This document shows positions 1-10,187 of a stretch of 32,500 nt of DNA, piece by piece. The translations under genes were made by a program, and so were the position numbers. The DNA comes from Trachelipus rathkii. Its lineage: Eukaryota > Arthropoda > Malacostraca > Isopoda > Trachelipodidae. The number at the start of each line of letters is the position of its first letter. The first letter of the stretch is position 1. A model generated the notes under the pieces. The model saw only the letters and a program-made list of their open reading frames with translations. It had not been told where the DNA came from and ran no database searches. The stretch is from contig JABUQX010061535.1 of NCBI GenBank assembly GCA_015478945.1, positions 1 through 32,500 of the forward strand. Reading direction: 5' to 3'.

Positions 1-439
1 AACTAGAGATATGTTTACTGCTTGTTTTGAAGTATTGAATTAAAAATGATATATGAATAACAAATAATAATAATATTATAAGTATATATATGAATTAGTA
101 TTTATATATATATAATACTATATAGTATCCTATATATATATATATAATATAGTATATATATATATAAGTATATCATATATATCGGTATATATAATATATA
201 TATATATATATATTATATATAGTATATATATAGATAGGTATATTTATAGTATATATATATGATATATATATATATTACTTATAAGTATATATATATAAGT
301 ATTACGGTTATATATATGAATATAATGTATATATATTATATATTACGGTATATATTGATATATATCTAATTATATATAGTATTAGTATTATATAATATAT
401 GAAATATCTCATATATATATTATAATAGTAATATATATA

Positions 440-505
<66 letters not shown>

Positions 506-555
506 AGTATATATAATATATATATATATATAGTATAGTATATATATATATATCT
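1..555. repeat. Imperfect TA microsatellite array
   Basis: Nearly the whole stretch is TATA dinucleotide repeat with interruptions such as AGTATA, GGTATA and GATATC. No coding frame or unique sequence is visible beyond the first 60 or so bases, which are ordinary AT-rich DNA. It ends abruptly at the C-rich edge of the retrotransposon fossil. Confidence 0.93.
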
Positions 556-2597
556 TACATTCTCCTCCCAGTCAGGCCTTGCGAGCCTGTCATTCGGGCC
601 ACCTCCGCTTGCCTTCTTGTTCTATCCATCACGATCGCATCCGCCATCAGCTCATCCATTGCAGGCATCAGGTGTTTCCTCAATGAATCCTTGACTCGTG
701 TAGCTTAACCTTTTACGTAAACTTTCCCCTAAAGCCTCATGCACATTCCTTCCAAATTCTCACGACTTGTGGCAACTCTCTCTCTCTCCTCTGCATCCTC
801 TCCAGGTGTCGCCACCACCTCAGTCTGGCTGCGGCCACTTTATTCATCATGGGTTTACACCCCACACTTTCGCCTCACTGTCGTCGTTTCCTCACTCCTG
901 TCTTCTCATCTGTCGCAATTCAAACTGTCCGTCAAGCACAATTCTCGTGCCGGCTGTCTGAATTCTGAGCTCTCCTCTCGTGCGCACTGTCATTGCTCCA
1001 GTGTCTACCGGCCCATACATCATAAGTGACTTGCAACACAAGCCAGCGTAGATCATGACGTCACGGAATCAGAATATTCTTTTATGGCTTAATTACTATC
1101 TTTCAAGATGGGGTAGACTGCTCTTACAGTCCTGGCCATAGCTGCTCATCGTTAACTGTCATAATTTTCCTTTGAAGATACGCGGCCTTCTCTTCCAAGT
1201 GCTTTCTAAGATATTTAATTCTATCCACATTTTTATCCTCTCTACCGTCTAACTTTTACTATGCAACTCCTTCTCCTGCCTCTCGTGCTTACTACGAATT
1301 ATTTCTTTTTTCTCGCGACATTCCAATCTTCATCCTGTTTCTCTCGCAAACTTTTTCCTGCGGAAACACACCAGGCACCCATCTTGCTGTCTCTCGCTTC
1401 ACCATCTCCACTCCAACACAGCCGAAATCCATCTGCTACCCATGATGTCTCCGTCAATCTCTCTAAACTCTCTTTTACACCTCTTATGACTGTTTTCCAA
1501 TACGCTATAGAACAGTGAATAGCCGACAGCAGCACTCAGACCGTTGCCTTGCGTTTCAGTTTAGCCTCAACCATTCCCATGCCGTTTGTTATATCCTCGT
1601 TCTTTCCTTACTTATGCTATTCACGCGTGTACTTCCTACTGCCTTTATCACTCTCGGCTGCGCTTCGCACCCTCCCTCTCCGGAACTGCTCCCAACTTCA
1701 ATATCTGGGTACGGAATCAAATGCTTTCTTCAAGGTCTATGAAGGCGATATATTGTATTTCATATTGTTTTCCCAGGTCTTTTCAAGTTCATTCTTAATT
1801 ATGCAAACATTACCAGTAGTACTTCTACCCACCTCTGTACCGCATACTGCTACTTGCACCCCAATCTTGGTCTTTTTTTTGATCTTATTTTCTTTCTAAT
1901 ATTCTTTCCATATAACTTCACCATGTGATCCATTAGTGAAGATTTCCCTCTTATAACATTTTTACAATTTCCATGCGTCCCCGCTTACGCATTTACTAAT
2001 GGGTACTATTATTGAGCTTGCCCCAACCTTCGGCTACTCTGACTCTCCAACCAAAACCTGTTCAGAATCTTCAGGCATGCAGGTTTCCAGCCCGTCGTCG
2101 CTCCCGTCCTGCAGACACTGCAATATTTATCCCGATCCTCACCAGGAGTTTTTCCGCACTTCATTTTGCCTTACATTGCCGGTCCCCAAATTCCCTGCGC
2201 TCCGTTGATTACTGTCCTCCGTCTGTCTCCCTCCACGTTTCTCTCGCTCCTCCTCTTCTCTCTCCCCTTCCCTTCTTCTGACTGCAGACTTCGCACATTC
2301 AAACAACCTCATCAGAAGTATCTATCCTGCCTTTTGTTGTTTTTTCCTGCCACGGGCTTAACGCAATGTTATCTTCCGCTTGTTTGTCTTGATATTAAGT
2401 ACTGGCTAACTCTTCGTTCTCTCTACATCGCTTCTTGCCATGTAAAAATGTGCTCTTCTTGCCTTTGCCTTCATATCATCCATGCAGTTTTCCTTTGCTA
2501 GGCTTCTAGAGCCACCTCCTGCGCTTTGGCCTTCGCGTCTTGCACGTCCTCTCGCCGGGCTTCATTTTCTTGCTTGACACGTACACGGCTTTAGATT
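556..2597 (-). pseudogene. Decayed non-LTR retrotransposon reverse transcriptase (RTE-like by motif, clade unresolved)
   Basis: Read on the minus strand, the island holds the signature blocks of a LINE-type reverse transcriptase in order, scattered over frames and broken by stops. Around 2133-2168 is KMKCGKTPGED, the K-x-PG-x-D block. At 1905-1933 is MDHMVKLYGK, in the place of the YRGISL block. At 1808-1834 is GRSTTGNV. At 1707-1746 is a palm motif A like IDLEKAFDSVPR, reached across one frameshift. At 1425-1442 the catalytic Y-A-D-D is degraded to V-A-D-G. At 1299-1535 is the thumb-side segment with AWCVSAGK. Near 1020-1060 is a MYGP segment matching the YGAE block, and near 780-830 is RLRWWRHLERMQ, typical of the C-terminal end of such proteins. 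An intact protein would catalyse target-primed reverse transcription. This copy cannot. The endonuclease domain is not visible, so it is also 5'-truncated. Both ends abut TA arrays. The block order is seen directly; the RTE affiliation is inference. Confidence 0.8.
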
Positions 2598-2702
2598 ATT
2601 ATTATAGTATACTATTATATTTATCTTAGTATATTATATATATATATAATATATTAATATAGATATAGTATATATCAATATAGTATATATAATATATATA
2701 TA
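2598..2702. repeat. Short TA array
   Basis: About 100 bases of imperfect TATA repeat separate the retrotransposon fossil from the next complex island. No other signal is seen. Confidence 0.85.
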
Positions 2703-2921
2703 ACGAGAAATCAATTCAAAATTACAATTATCCCATAGCCCATGATAAAAAAGATGAAAAATAATATTGTATTTTAATGATGCATTTAATTAAATGTAGA
2801 AAACATGCCGCAAGGCATTCTCATTTTTCAAAGAAGGATGCGGATGCGATGTCAAACTTAGGTGGCGGATGTTTCGCAACATGCGATGCGGATCCGCCAG
2901 ATGTTATGTCCATCACTTAAT
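2703..2921. other. Unique island with GCGGATGCG motifs, no gene
   Basis: This 219-base complex island lies between two TA arrays. Its right half carries related words: GGATGCGGATGCGATG, GGTGGCGGATG and GCGATGCGGATCCGCC, the last containing a palindromic GCGGATCCGC. No open frame of note. It may be a fragment of a mobile element, but I do not recognise the family. Confidence 0.5.
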
Positions 2922-3031
2922 AGTATATAATAGGTAGTATATATATATATATATATATATAAGTCTATATATATATATAATATATATAGTATACTAATAT
3001 AGTATATAATATATAAATACCGTATAGCGTA
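2922..3031. repeat. Short TA array
   Basis: Imperfect TATA repeat with a near-perfect TA run around 2939-2962. It ends at a T-homopolymer that begins the next island. Confidence 0.85.
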
Positions 3032-3238
3032 TGTTTTTTTTTTTTTTGGAAACTAAGTTTCTAAATTTTAATTTTAAATTGAAATGTAACTTTCCTTATG
3101 TTGACCGTAATTTCTTGTTTATTAAAGCTCAATATGTCAGGCCTGAATAGTTCGGGCAAAGAGCGAATACGCGAATATTCGTGTATTTTGGCTGAGATAG
3201 GCAAAATACCTGAAGTATTACGAAATATTCGCACATCC
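3032..3238. other. Unique island ending in CGAATATTCG-type words, possible hAT-like element end
   Basis: The island starts with about 15 T and ends next to a TA array. Its right end contains GCGAATATTCGTGTATTTTG near 3172-3191 and GAAATATTCGCACATCCTA at 3223-3241. Read inwards on the minus strand the end is TAGGATGTGCGAATATTTC, resembling ends of some hAT-like elements I have seen in insect DNA. The matching left end is not visible, so this may be a single terminus. Family assignment is a guess. Confidence 0.3.
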
Positions 3239-3754
3239 TAATATATGAATATATATTTATATATATATATTATATATATATATATATAGTATATGTATAT
3301 ATATACTATAATGTATAGTAAGTATTATAATATTATATATAGTATATATATAGGTAATATAGTATATGTATTATTATATATATAGGTATATATATATGAT
3401 AAGAGTATATATATTATATAATCAGTATATATACATTAGTATATATATAATACCGGTATGTAGATATATATATATTTATAAGTAATATATATGTTTCAAG
3501 TATATATATAATATATGATATATATTATATACTATATATTATATATATATTATAGTTATAGTTATCTATTATATATATATGTATCTATATATATCAATAT
3601 ATATTATATGTTAGGTATAGCTATATATATATAGTATACTATATACTATGATAATGTACTATAATGCTATAATATTTATAGGTATTACTATATGATAAAT
3701 ATAATATACTATAGTATATAGGTATATAAGATATATACTATATATGTTATATAG
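3239..3754. repeat. Imperfect TA microsatellite array
   Basis: About 515 bases of TATA-type repeat with scattered AGTATA and GGTATA interruptions and no complex sequence. It stops exactly at the CGTCGGGTAGGGG edge of the next island. Confidence 0.92.
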
Positions 3755-5054
3755 CGTCGGGTAGGGGTGACTTGGAAGCGGCATTTAAGTATAATCTGTC
3801 GTTCCCGACTTTCACCCTAATGCAGCTTGTTGAGAGAAAATTCTTTTGTCTCTGAAATTCAAGGCCATATATGGTGAGGGTATAGAAACACGACAAAAAA
3901 ATAAAAAATGTATTCAAAAGCTAATAAAAATTATTATTAAAGTTTGTAATAAAACGCTCATTCAGGCTGCTTGAGGGGCTGAACTCGGATCACGCATTGA
4001 CGGGGTGAAGTCGGACCAATGCTGTTTTTAAATTGCTCTTGTTACGTAGATAATTCAATTTTTAATTTTTCTACTTAATTATATAATAAAGTTTAAATCA
4101 TAATTAAAATTAGTAATAAGTAATCAAAATGTCAACTAATGATGCATAAAGAATAAGAAATAAAAATAGGTGGGTCGATCACCCCTCTCGTCTCAAAAAT
4201 TATTGAACAGCGACATATACTGTTTTTGGAATTCGTCGATTTTTTATATGAAAAGATTCAATTTTTTATGTTTTTAATATTTAATTAATATAAGGTAACA
4301 ATTTTAAATATTTAAATGAATTCCTATATAAAAGAAAGTCAATAATCATAGGCTAACAATAGCGAAAAACATGGTGGTCCGACTGTCACACCATGCAATC
4401 AATCCTTCTTAGCAGGCGGGCGTGAATCGGAGCCAAGTTACGGGCGCCCGGTGATTTAGCCACTAATACTGTTTGGAACAAAAATTTACTTTGCCAGTTT
4501 AAAGCTAACAAAGCTAAAGTATACTTCAAAATAAAGTATACTTTCCGGAAAACATTTTTGGTGATATAAACACACAATAGACACCTAACCTACCTTACCC
4601 ACTTTATGTAAAAATTGCTTTTTTTTCTTTTTTCAAAGTAGTGTTTATATTAAAAGGAAATTTTTTTTTTTTTTTTACATTTTTTTTACTTTGAATTGCA
4701 TAAGGAATAATTTTAGGAATAAAATTTATTTTCATGTTGATTTTTAATAACCCCAAAATGTACATGGATTTAAATGATACTGTAACATTGTACTTCTTAT
4801 ACCATATTGGTACTGTAGATAAATTAAATATTTTTTAACATTTGTAGGTGTTAAAAATTCTGTGGTCCCATGGCCTAAAAATCCAGGACCAAATGAGAAC
4901 ACCAATTATTTGCCTTCTAATGCATTTACCTCATATTGAATTTATGCTTAATACTCTCTCAAAGCATGAAGCTTGTAAAATAAAGAACAAAGTTTCCACA
5001 TTTTTTAGCATACCAAATGAGTGCAAAAAATGTCCCCATTTGCCCCATCCTACG
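3755..5054. mobile_element. Candidate decayed DNA element with imperfect inverted ends, set in a TA array
   Basis: This 1.3-kb complex island abuts TA repeat on both sides. The left edge reads CGTCGGGTAGGGGTGACTTG. The right edge, read on the minus strand, is CGTAGGATGGGGCAAATGGG. They share CGT, GG, GGGG and TGG in the same order, so they could be diverged terminal inverted repeats. Inside are three copies of a roughly 20-base word around TCCGACTTTCACCC (3801-3824, 3994-4022 inverted, 4374-4399). No transposase is recognisable. The open frames at 4386-4577 and 4848-5075 have no motif I know, and the second runs into the TA array. It could equally be several nested fragments. Confidence 0.35.
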
Positions 5055-5535
5055 ATATATATATATTATATATAATAGGTTATAGTTATATATATATGAT
5101 ATATAATATATATATATAATATATATATTTATATCTGATATATATATATAGTATAAAATAATATATCATATGTAATATAATATATAATAGTAGTAGATAG
5201 TACTATATATATATTATATATAGTAGCAATAAGGATCTAGCTACTATATATACTTTGTATAATATATATATATTTATATATAATATATATTAAGTATATA
5301 ATAATATACTATAATATATAGGTATAGTATATATTAGGGTACTAAATATAGCTAACATATCATAATTATATATATAAGACGATTGTGAGAGAGAGATATT
5401 TTTTTTTCTTTGTAGTGGTACAAAATACTATCATGATATATATATATATATAATATAATATTTTTAAATAATATTTTTTAGATGTTCAACAAGTAATAAT
5501 ACTATATATATATATATTTATACTATAGAATTGAT
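5055..5535. repeat. TA array with small unique interruptions
   Basis: TATA-type repeat runs to about 5370, is interrupted by a GAGAGAGA and T-rich patch around 5385-5430, and resumes in shorter blocks near 5436-5460 and 5500-5525. No gene or structured element is seen. Confidence 0.8.
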
Positions 5536-5745
5536 TTTTAATTCAAATTACGGCTTCCTATCACAAGATATAGTATATATTTTAAAATTTCTTTTTCAGT
5601 ATGCACAACAATTAATATGTTTGGAAGTTTTGTGTTGTCATGATATAAATTGAAGTCTATATCACTTGGAAAAGTATTTTAATTATTAATAACAGTTTTT
5701 ATGAAGAAATATTTTGTTTGACAAATATTTCCTCGGGTCTAAAAA
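5536..5745. other. AT-rich leader upstream of the CARD-like gene
   Basis: About 210 bases of low-copy AT-rich DNA lie between the last TA block and the proposed start codon at 5746. This would contain the 5' untranslated region and core promoter. The words GATATAAATT (5641-5650) and TCTATATCAC (5656-5665) could act as TATA-like elements, but nothing decides between them. Confidence 0.3.
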
Positions 5746-7641
5746 ATGGAAGGTGACACTTTCTTGCAAAAGCGTAATTTGGAGTTTATCGCCCAAGAGT
5801 TGGCGAGCTCTGACTTAATTGATAATGTTATTTATGATCTCCATGTATATCACATCATTTCGGAAAGATGTATGAAAAATTTGTTGGTAAGATAATTAAA
5901 TTTCTTTTATTTGTAAAAAAAAAAAAAAAAATTGATTAGTTTTCAATTTTTTAGGCATTATTCATTACTGGTCAGTCATTAGTCACTTACGTGAAATACT
6001 CTTCTCTCCTGTTTATGAAAATGTTTTCATTAATGTTATTTTTATATTATTATATATTTTTTTTAAATGGTATCTCTAACAAATGTTTAAAATATTTTAT
6101 TCATTTAAAATACAGTAATTGATTTTGAATATTTTTTTTGCGTAAGATTCTTCATTCCATTAATTAAATGTCTTTTCAATGTACATGTATAAGGCAGTAA
6201 ATATTTTATAAAAACTTCAGCTAGTAGTTATGAAAGCTTTTTTTCATGAGTGGTTTATTAAAAATAATTACTCTACTTATCATTTGTCAGGTTTAGGTAC
6301 TAGAGCACCTTTTGTTTCCAATTATTTGAAGTGTGGTTAAGATTTTGCAAATGATCTGCTTCCCATATCAATGACTTTACCAGTCCTATATTATTACATC
6401 AATGTTTTTTCAAATCATGATTTCTTTAGACATTTTTTTTTCTTTAAATATAAATTGCTTCAATTAAGGATGTTATTGTTTGATTTAAATTGACTTAGCT
6501 TTATCTCTTTCTTCTTAACTACTACTGTTATTTACATCACTATCTCTTACCTAAATCAAAAAAGAACATTAGATCAATTAATCATTGTGTATTTTTTACA
6601 ATTTTGAAGTACTCTAAAATTGGAGAGACTTTTTCCTTAACTTCAACCAAAGCAGATAATTTTTTCATTTAATTAAATTAGAACCATATAAATGTTTTTA
6701 CTGTAAAGAATTTTAATTTTTCATAAATTTATAAATTTAATTGAGTTGATTAATTTTAATTTTAAACTTGTTTAAGTTTAAAATCCTGTATTTTATTTGA
6801 TCATAGGATAAGAATTACTATTATTTTCATAAGAATTTTTGTACTGCTAAAATAGGTTTCTCTTAAAAATATTTTTCTTTAATATTTTTTTTTGTAATAA
6901 AAATTAACCTTTATTTCAATTTCATGTAATATAGGAACATTAATTGAAATATATAATTTTTAGTGAAGATTAGCAATTTTTGAATATCTTATTCATTTTT
7001 GTAGACATATCTTATTGCATAATTTGATATTCACTTAATAAATTTTTAAAATTTTTTTTTATAAAGTAGTAAAATGTACTATCTTATTTAATGCAGAATT
7101 TTTTTTTAACCTTCAGGCATCAGAGTCAACGTTAACAAACAAAGGAAGAAAAATAGTTTCCTTAATACTAGGGGAGAGGACTCAAAATAATCAAGCTAAA
7201 ATTGCAGAAGTTTTTTATAAAAATGGTTTTATTTCAGTTGCGAATATGTTTGATCCTCAGTACACATCCATACTCAGTACTAGGTACGAGAGTTTTTTTT
7301 TGTTTTTTTTTCATCCTTTAGTATGGTAAATAAAGTCAAGAATTTCACTATTTATAAAAGAATTTTTTTTAATACTAATTGGAAAAAATACTTTTGTTCA
7401 TATTAAAATCTATAAATCTATAATTAATGGTATTTTGTTATTTATAATTTACGTAACTCGTTAATTTTCCTAATTATAGTTTTTATAGTGTTAATTAATT
7501 TATAATTTATTTCTTACATTGGTAGCAGTGTCTTTTTTTTTTTTTATTACTTACATAATATTCAGATTGCTTTATATTATATTGGCATCAACTAGGGAAC
7601 CTTTGATACCATTGATTACTAGTATATTAAAGCAGTACTAG
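5746..7641 (+). CDS. CARD-like death-fold domain protein, split gene (exons 5746-5886, 7117-7283, possibly 7566-7641)
   Basis: I infer an adaptor or caspase-type CARD domain, which in animals mediates homotypic assembly of apoptotic or immune complexes in the cytosol. Exon 1 starts at an ATG in AAAAAATGG and gives 47 codons, MEGDTFLQKRNLEF to MKNLL, before the donor GTAAGA. Exon 2 follows a TTTTTTTAACCTTCAG acceptor in the same phase and runs 55 codons (ASESTLTNKGRKIVSLI, then AKIAEVFYKNGFISVANMF) to the donor GTACGA. The joined product of about 102 residues has the alternating hydrophobic pattern and length of a CARD, with the central charged loop and a late helix of the EVFYKNGF type as in Apaf-1/Dark and initiator caspases. 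A third exon after ATATTCAG at 7565 is in phase and adds 25 codons to a TAG, which would make a CARD-only protein of about 127 residues. If exon 2 instead splices elsewhere, the catalytic or NB-ARC part lies beyond the window. There are no frameshifts or internal stops in exons 1 and 2. The first two exons are fairly convincing; the third and the exact family are not. Confidence 0.6.
5887..7116 (+). other. Intron 1 of the CARD-like gene
   Basis: GTAAGA at the 5' end, AACCTTCAG at the 3' end preceded by a T-rich tract. The 1.23 kb between is very AT-rich with long A and T runs and stops in every frame. It splits the domain in phase 0. No nested gene seen. Confidence 0.55.
7284..7565 (+). other. 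Possible intron 2 of the CARD-like gene
   Basis: It begins GTACGAG and ends TACATAATATTCAG after a T13 tract near 7534-7546. The 282-base length and phase 2 fit the short third exon. Without exon 3 this is just intergenic or longer intronic sequence. Confidence 0.35.
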
Positions 7642-8356
7642 CATATTTTGTTTTCTAGTTCGTCTCAGCTGCTTTGTTCAGCTATCAGAGTGCTTATTTA
7701 ATGAAAAAACATCTTAAATTCTTTTTAGTTAGTTAAGCATCATAAGAATTATCAAATATTTATTTATTTTCAAGTAAATTGTGATTTTCTTAATATTTAC
7801 CATATGTATTTCTGTTTATTTTGTTTCAATAGACTTGCTGGTTTGAGATTTATGGGGGGGGGGGGGGAGACTGGGCAAGTTCTGAATTTTTACTTTTTCA
7901 ACTGAAAACCATATAAAAACTTTTATTTTTTAAGATATTCCAATAATTTTTTCACGAAAGTTCTAGAATAAAGTGTGGTCAAAAAGATATAATCATTTGC
8001 CTTTGAAATTCAATAAAAAAAAATTGGTAACTTCAAATATTCAATTTGAATTTCATAATATCAAAAAAAAAATTCAAAGTCATCACTTCAATCTTGTCTG
8101 ACACCAACCCACGTTTTTCAATCTGAATAAAACTTCGTACGAATCTTCTCCTATATGTATATAAATGTCCTGGAAATTTTTAACGCAAAAAACTTGCTCT
8201 TTTTTTAGGGAATTTTGGAAAAAAAAATGAATTTTGAGAAAAACGCCTATAAAGATTTTGAGTGATTTTTTTGATTTTTTCCAGAAAGTAAAAGACATTA
8301 CGCACCTCACCTAACCTAAATAAGCGCACCACAAGCAGCAGTAAAAGTTTTTATTC
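7642..8356. other. AT-rich non-coding stretch with a G14 run; possible poly(A) signal at 7967
   Basis: No convincing gene. It contains a run of 14 G at 7854-7867 and an AATAAA at 7967-7972 followed at once by GTGTGGTC, which could end the CARD-like transcript if exon 3 is real. A 75-codon minus frame at 8083-8310 is rich in K and F, matches the local A/T runs, and shows no recognisable domain. The words CACCTCACCTAACCTAAA near 8301-8319 are not a telomere repeat. Confidence 0.45.
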
Positions 8357-8414
8357 ACACCGCACCGCACCGCACCACACCGCACTGCACCGCACCGCAC
8401 CGCACCGCACCGCA
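8357..8414. repeat. CGCAC pentamer microsatellite
   Basis: Eleven or so tandem CGCAC units with a few substitutions (CACAC, TGCAC). The region is strikingly GC-rich beside its AT-rich neighbours and leads directly into the GGCTCC mosaic. Confidence 0.9.
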
Positions 8415-8419
8415 CAACA

Positions 8420-8962
8420 CCAACTCCGTATCTTTTTCAAAATGGTTGAGCTCCGACTCCGCGAAAATTTTTTACTTTCCAAAAAATTAATGCTTAAAAA
8501 AATTTATTCTCAGGCTCCAGCTCTGGCTCCAACTCCGGTTATGGCTTCGTCTCCGGCTCCGGCTTTAGCTCCGGCTTTCCGGCTCCAATTCCGGGTCCGG
8601 CTCCAGCTCCTTTTCAAAATTGTTCAGCTCCAACTTTAAAAAAAATTTCCTTTCAACTGCAAAAAAATGTTCTTCAGCTCCGGCTACGGCTCCCGGCTCC
8701 GACTCCAGCTCCGACTTCGTTTCCATTTCAGAATAGTTTAGCTCCGACTTTACAGAAGCATTTAAACCTGCAAAAACAATTTCTTTAAATTGTTTATACC
8801 AACAAATTCCGGCTCCGGCTCATGCTCCTTTTCAAATTGTTCATCTCAAACTTTGTTGAATTAGTTTCATCTGCAAAAACATTTCTTGAAAAAAAAATTG
8901 TTTTTTAGATCCGCCTCCGGCTCCGGCTCCAACTCCGGCTTCGGAACCAGCTCCGGCTCCTT

Positions 8963-8998
<36 letters not shown>

Positions 8999-9095
8999 TC
9001 TTGTTCCGGCTCCGTTTCAATTTCAGAACAGCTCAGCTCCGACTTTTCAAGGTTAATTTTTATTCCAAATTTCTTTAAAAAAATTTACCTTACCA

Positions 9096-9151
<56 letters not shown>

Positions 9152-9667
9152 AGCTCCGGCTCCGGCTCCTTTTCAAAATTGTTCAGCTCCAACTTTGTAG
9201 AATTACTTTCATCTGCAAAAAAAATCTTGAAATTTTTTTTTTTCAGATCCGCCTCCAGCTTCAGCTCCGACTTCGTTTCACATTTCAGAATAGTTCAGCT
9301 CCGACTTTGCAGAAGTTTTTTTACCTGCAAAAAGATTTTATTTATGTAAAATAGTTATATTTTGGCCCCACCTTCGGCTCCAACTCTGACTCTGGCTCCG
9401 GTTCCAGCTTCGGCTCCGGCTTCAGCTCTGATTAAAGAATAGTTCAGCTCCGACTTTGCAGAAGTAGTTTTACTTGCAAAAACAATTTTTTTTAAAAAAA
9501 ATTAAACTTTGGCCCTGGCTCCGACTCCGGCTCCGGCTCTGGCTCCGACTCCGGCTCCTTTTCAAAATTGTTTAGCCATAACTTTGTAAAACTATTTTCA
9601 CCTTCAAAATTAATAAAATATTGTTTTTAAGCTCCGGCTCCGGCTCCAGCTCCAGCTCCGGCTCCGT

Positions 9668-9732
<65 letters not shown>

Positions 9733-9885
9733 ACTCCAGCTTCGGCTCCGGCTCTAACTCCGACTCCGTTTTCATTTCAGAAAAGTTCATCTCCGGCTTT
9801 GCAGAAGTATTTTTACCAGCAAAAACAATTTCTTTAAAAAAATTATAATTTGGTTCCGGCTCCGGCTCCGGCTCTGACTACATTT
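8420..9885. repeat. GGCTCC hexamer mosaic with two alternating spacer types
   Basis: Blocks of (GGCTCC)n, most regular at 8969-8998, 9096-9168 and 9674-9730, are separated by AT-rich spacers about 60-95 bases long. One spacer type begins CCTTTTCAAAATTGTTCAGC (8605, 8825, 9168, 9556). The other contains ATTTCAGAATAGTTCAGCTC and then CTTTGCAGAAG (8722, 9008, 9270, 9765; a related one at 9425). Both end in an A/T-rich TGCAAAAACAATTTCTTT-like stretch. So the array is a diverged higher-order repeat. The open frames in it (9572-9790 minus giving Glu-Pro repeats, 9621-9848 plus giving Ser-Gly repeats, 8442-8639 plus) are simple translations of the hexamer. Confidence 0.9.
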
Positions 9886-10187
9886 ATATGATTGAGAAAG
9901 AGCCTGAGCTTGGGTTTTGTTTGCGAAAAGGAAAAGTGTAATTTATTATAAAATTTGAATAAAACCTTGAAAGATCCTAAAAGTTGAATTCCAATTTCGA
10001 ACCTGGAAATGGAATTTTTTAGTTTGACACCCCTATAAAAAATATCCAGTAACTTAAAAACTTTTTGGAATTTCGAAACAGAAATTATACCATGATGTAG
10101 AGGAGGGAATTTTCTAACAATAATAGTAATAAAAAAAAGTGAAATTTTTTATTTGTACTCTGAAAAGTTAGGTTTGGCCAGGTACAG
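9886..10187. other. AT-rich low-copy stretch, no gene
   Basis: About 300 bases of ordinary AT-rich sequence between the GGCTCC mosaic and the 32-bp satellite. I see no open frame, RNA structure or repeat in it. Confidence 0.6.

Noticed and set aside
739..2501. Plus-strand open frames of 64-116 codons (739-1029, 1261-1518, 1549-1899, 2166-2501 and others)
   Set aside because: They run antisense to the reverse transcriptase fossil, overlap one another in several frames, and show Ser/Leu/Pro-rich translations of pyrimidine-rich DNA without any domain.
4386..5075. Open frames 4386-4577 minus and 4848-5075 plus as genes
   Set aside because: Short, no motif, no homologous feel, and the second ends by reading into the TA array.
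8083..8310. 75-codon minus-strand frame
   Set aside because: Composition follows A/T homopolymers; no domain, no splice or promoter context. Possibly a piece of a dispersed repeat.
8301..8319. CACCTAACCTAAA as a telomeric repeat relic
   Set aside because: Only two imperfect CCTAA units; far too short.
8442..9848. Glu-Pro, Ser-Gly and Ala-Pro repeat frames as structural proteins
   Set aside because: They are translations of the GGCTCC hexamer on either strand and stop at the AT-rich spacers.
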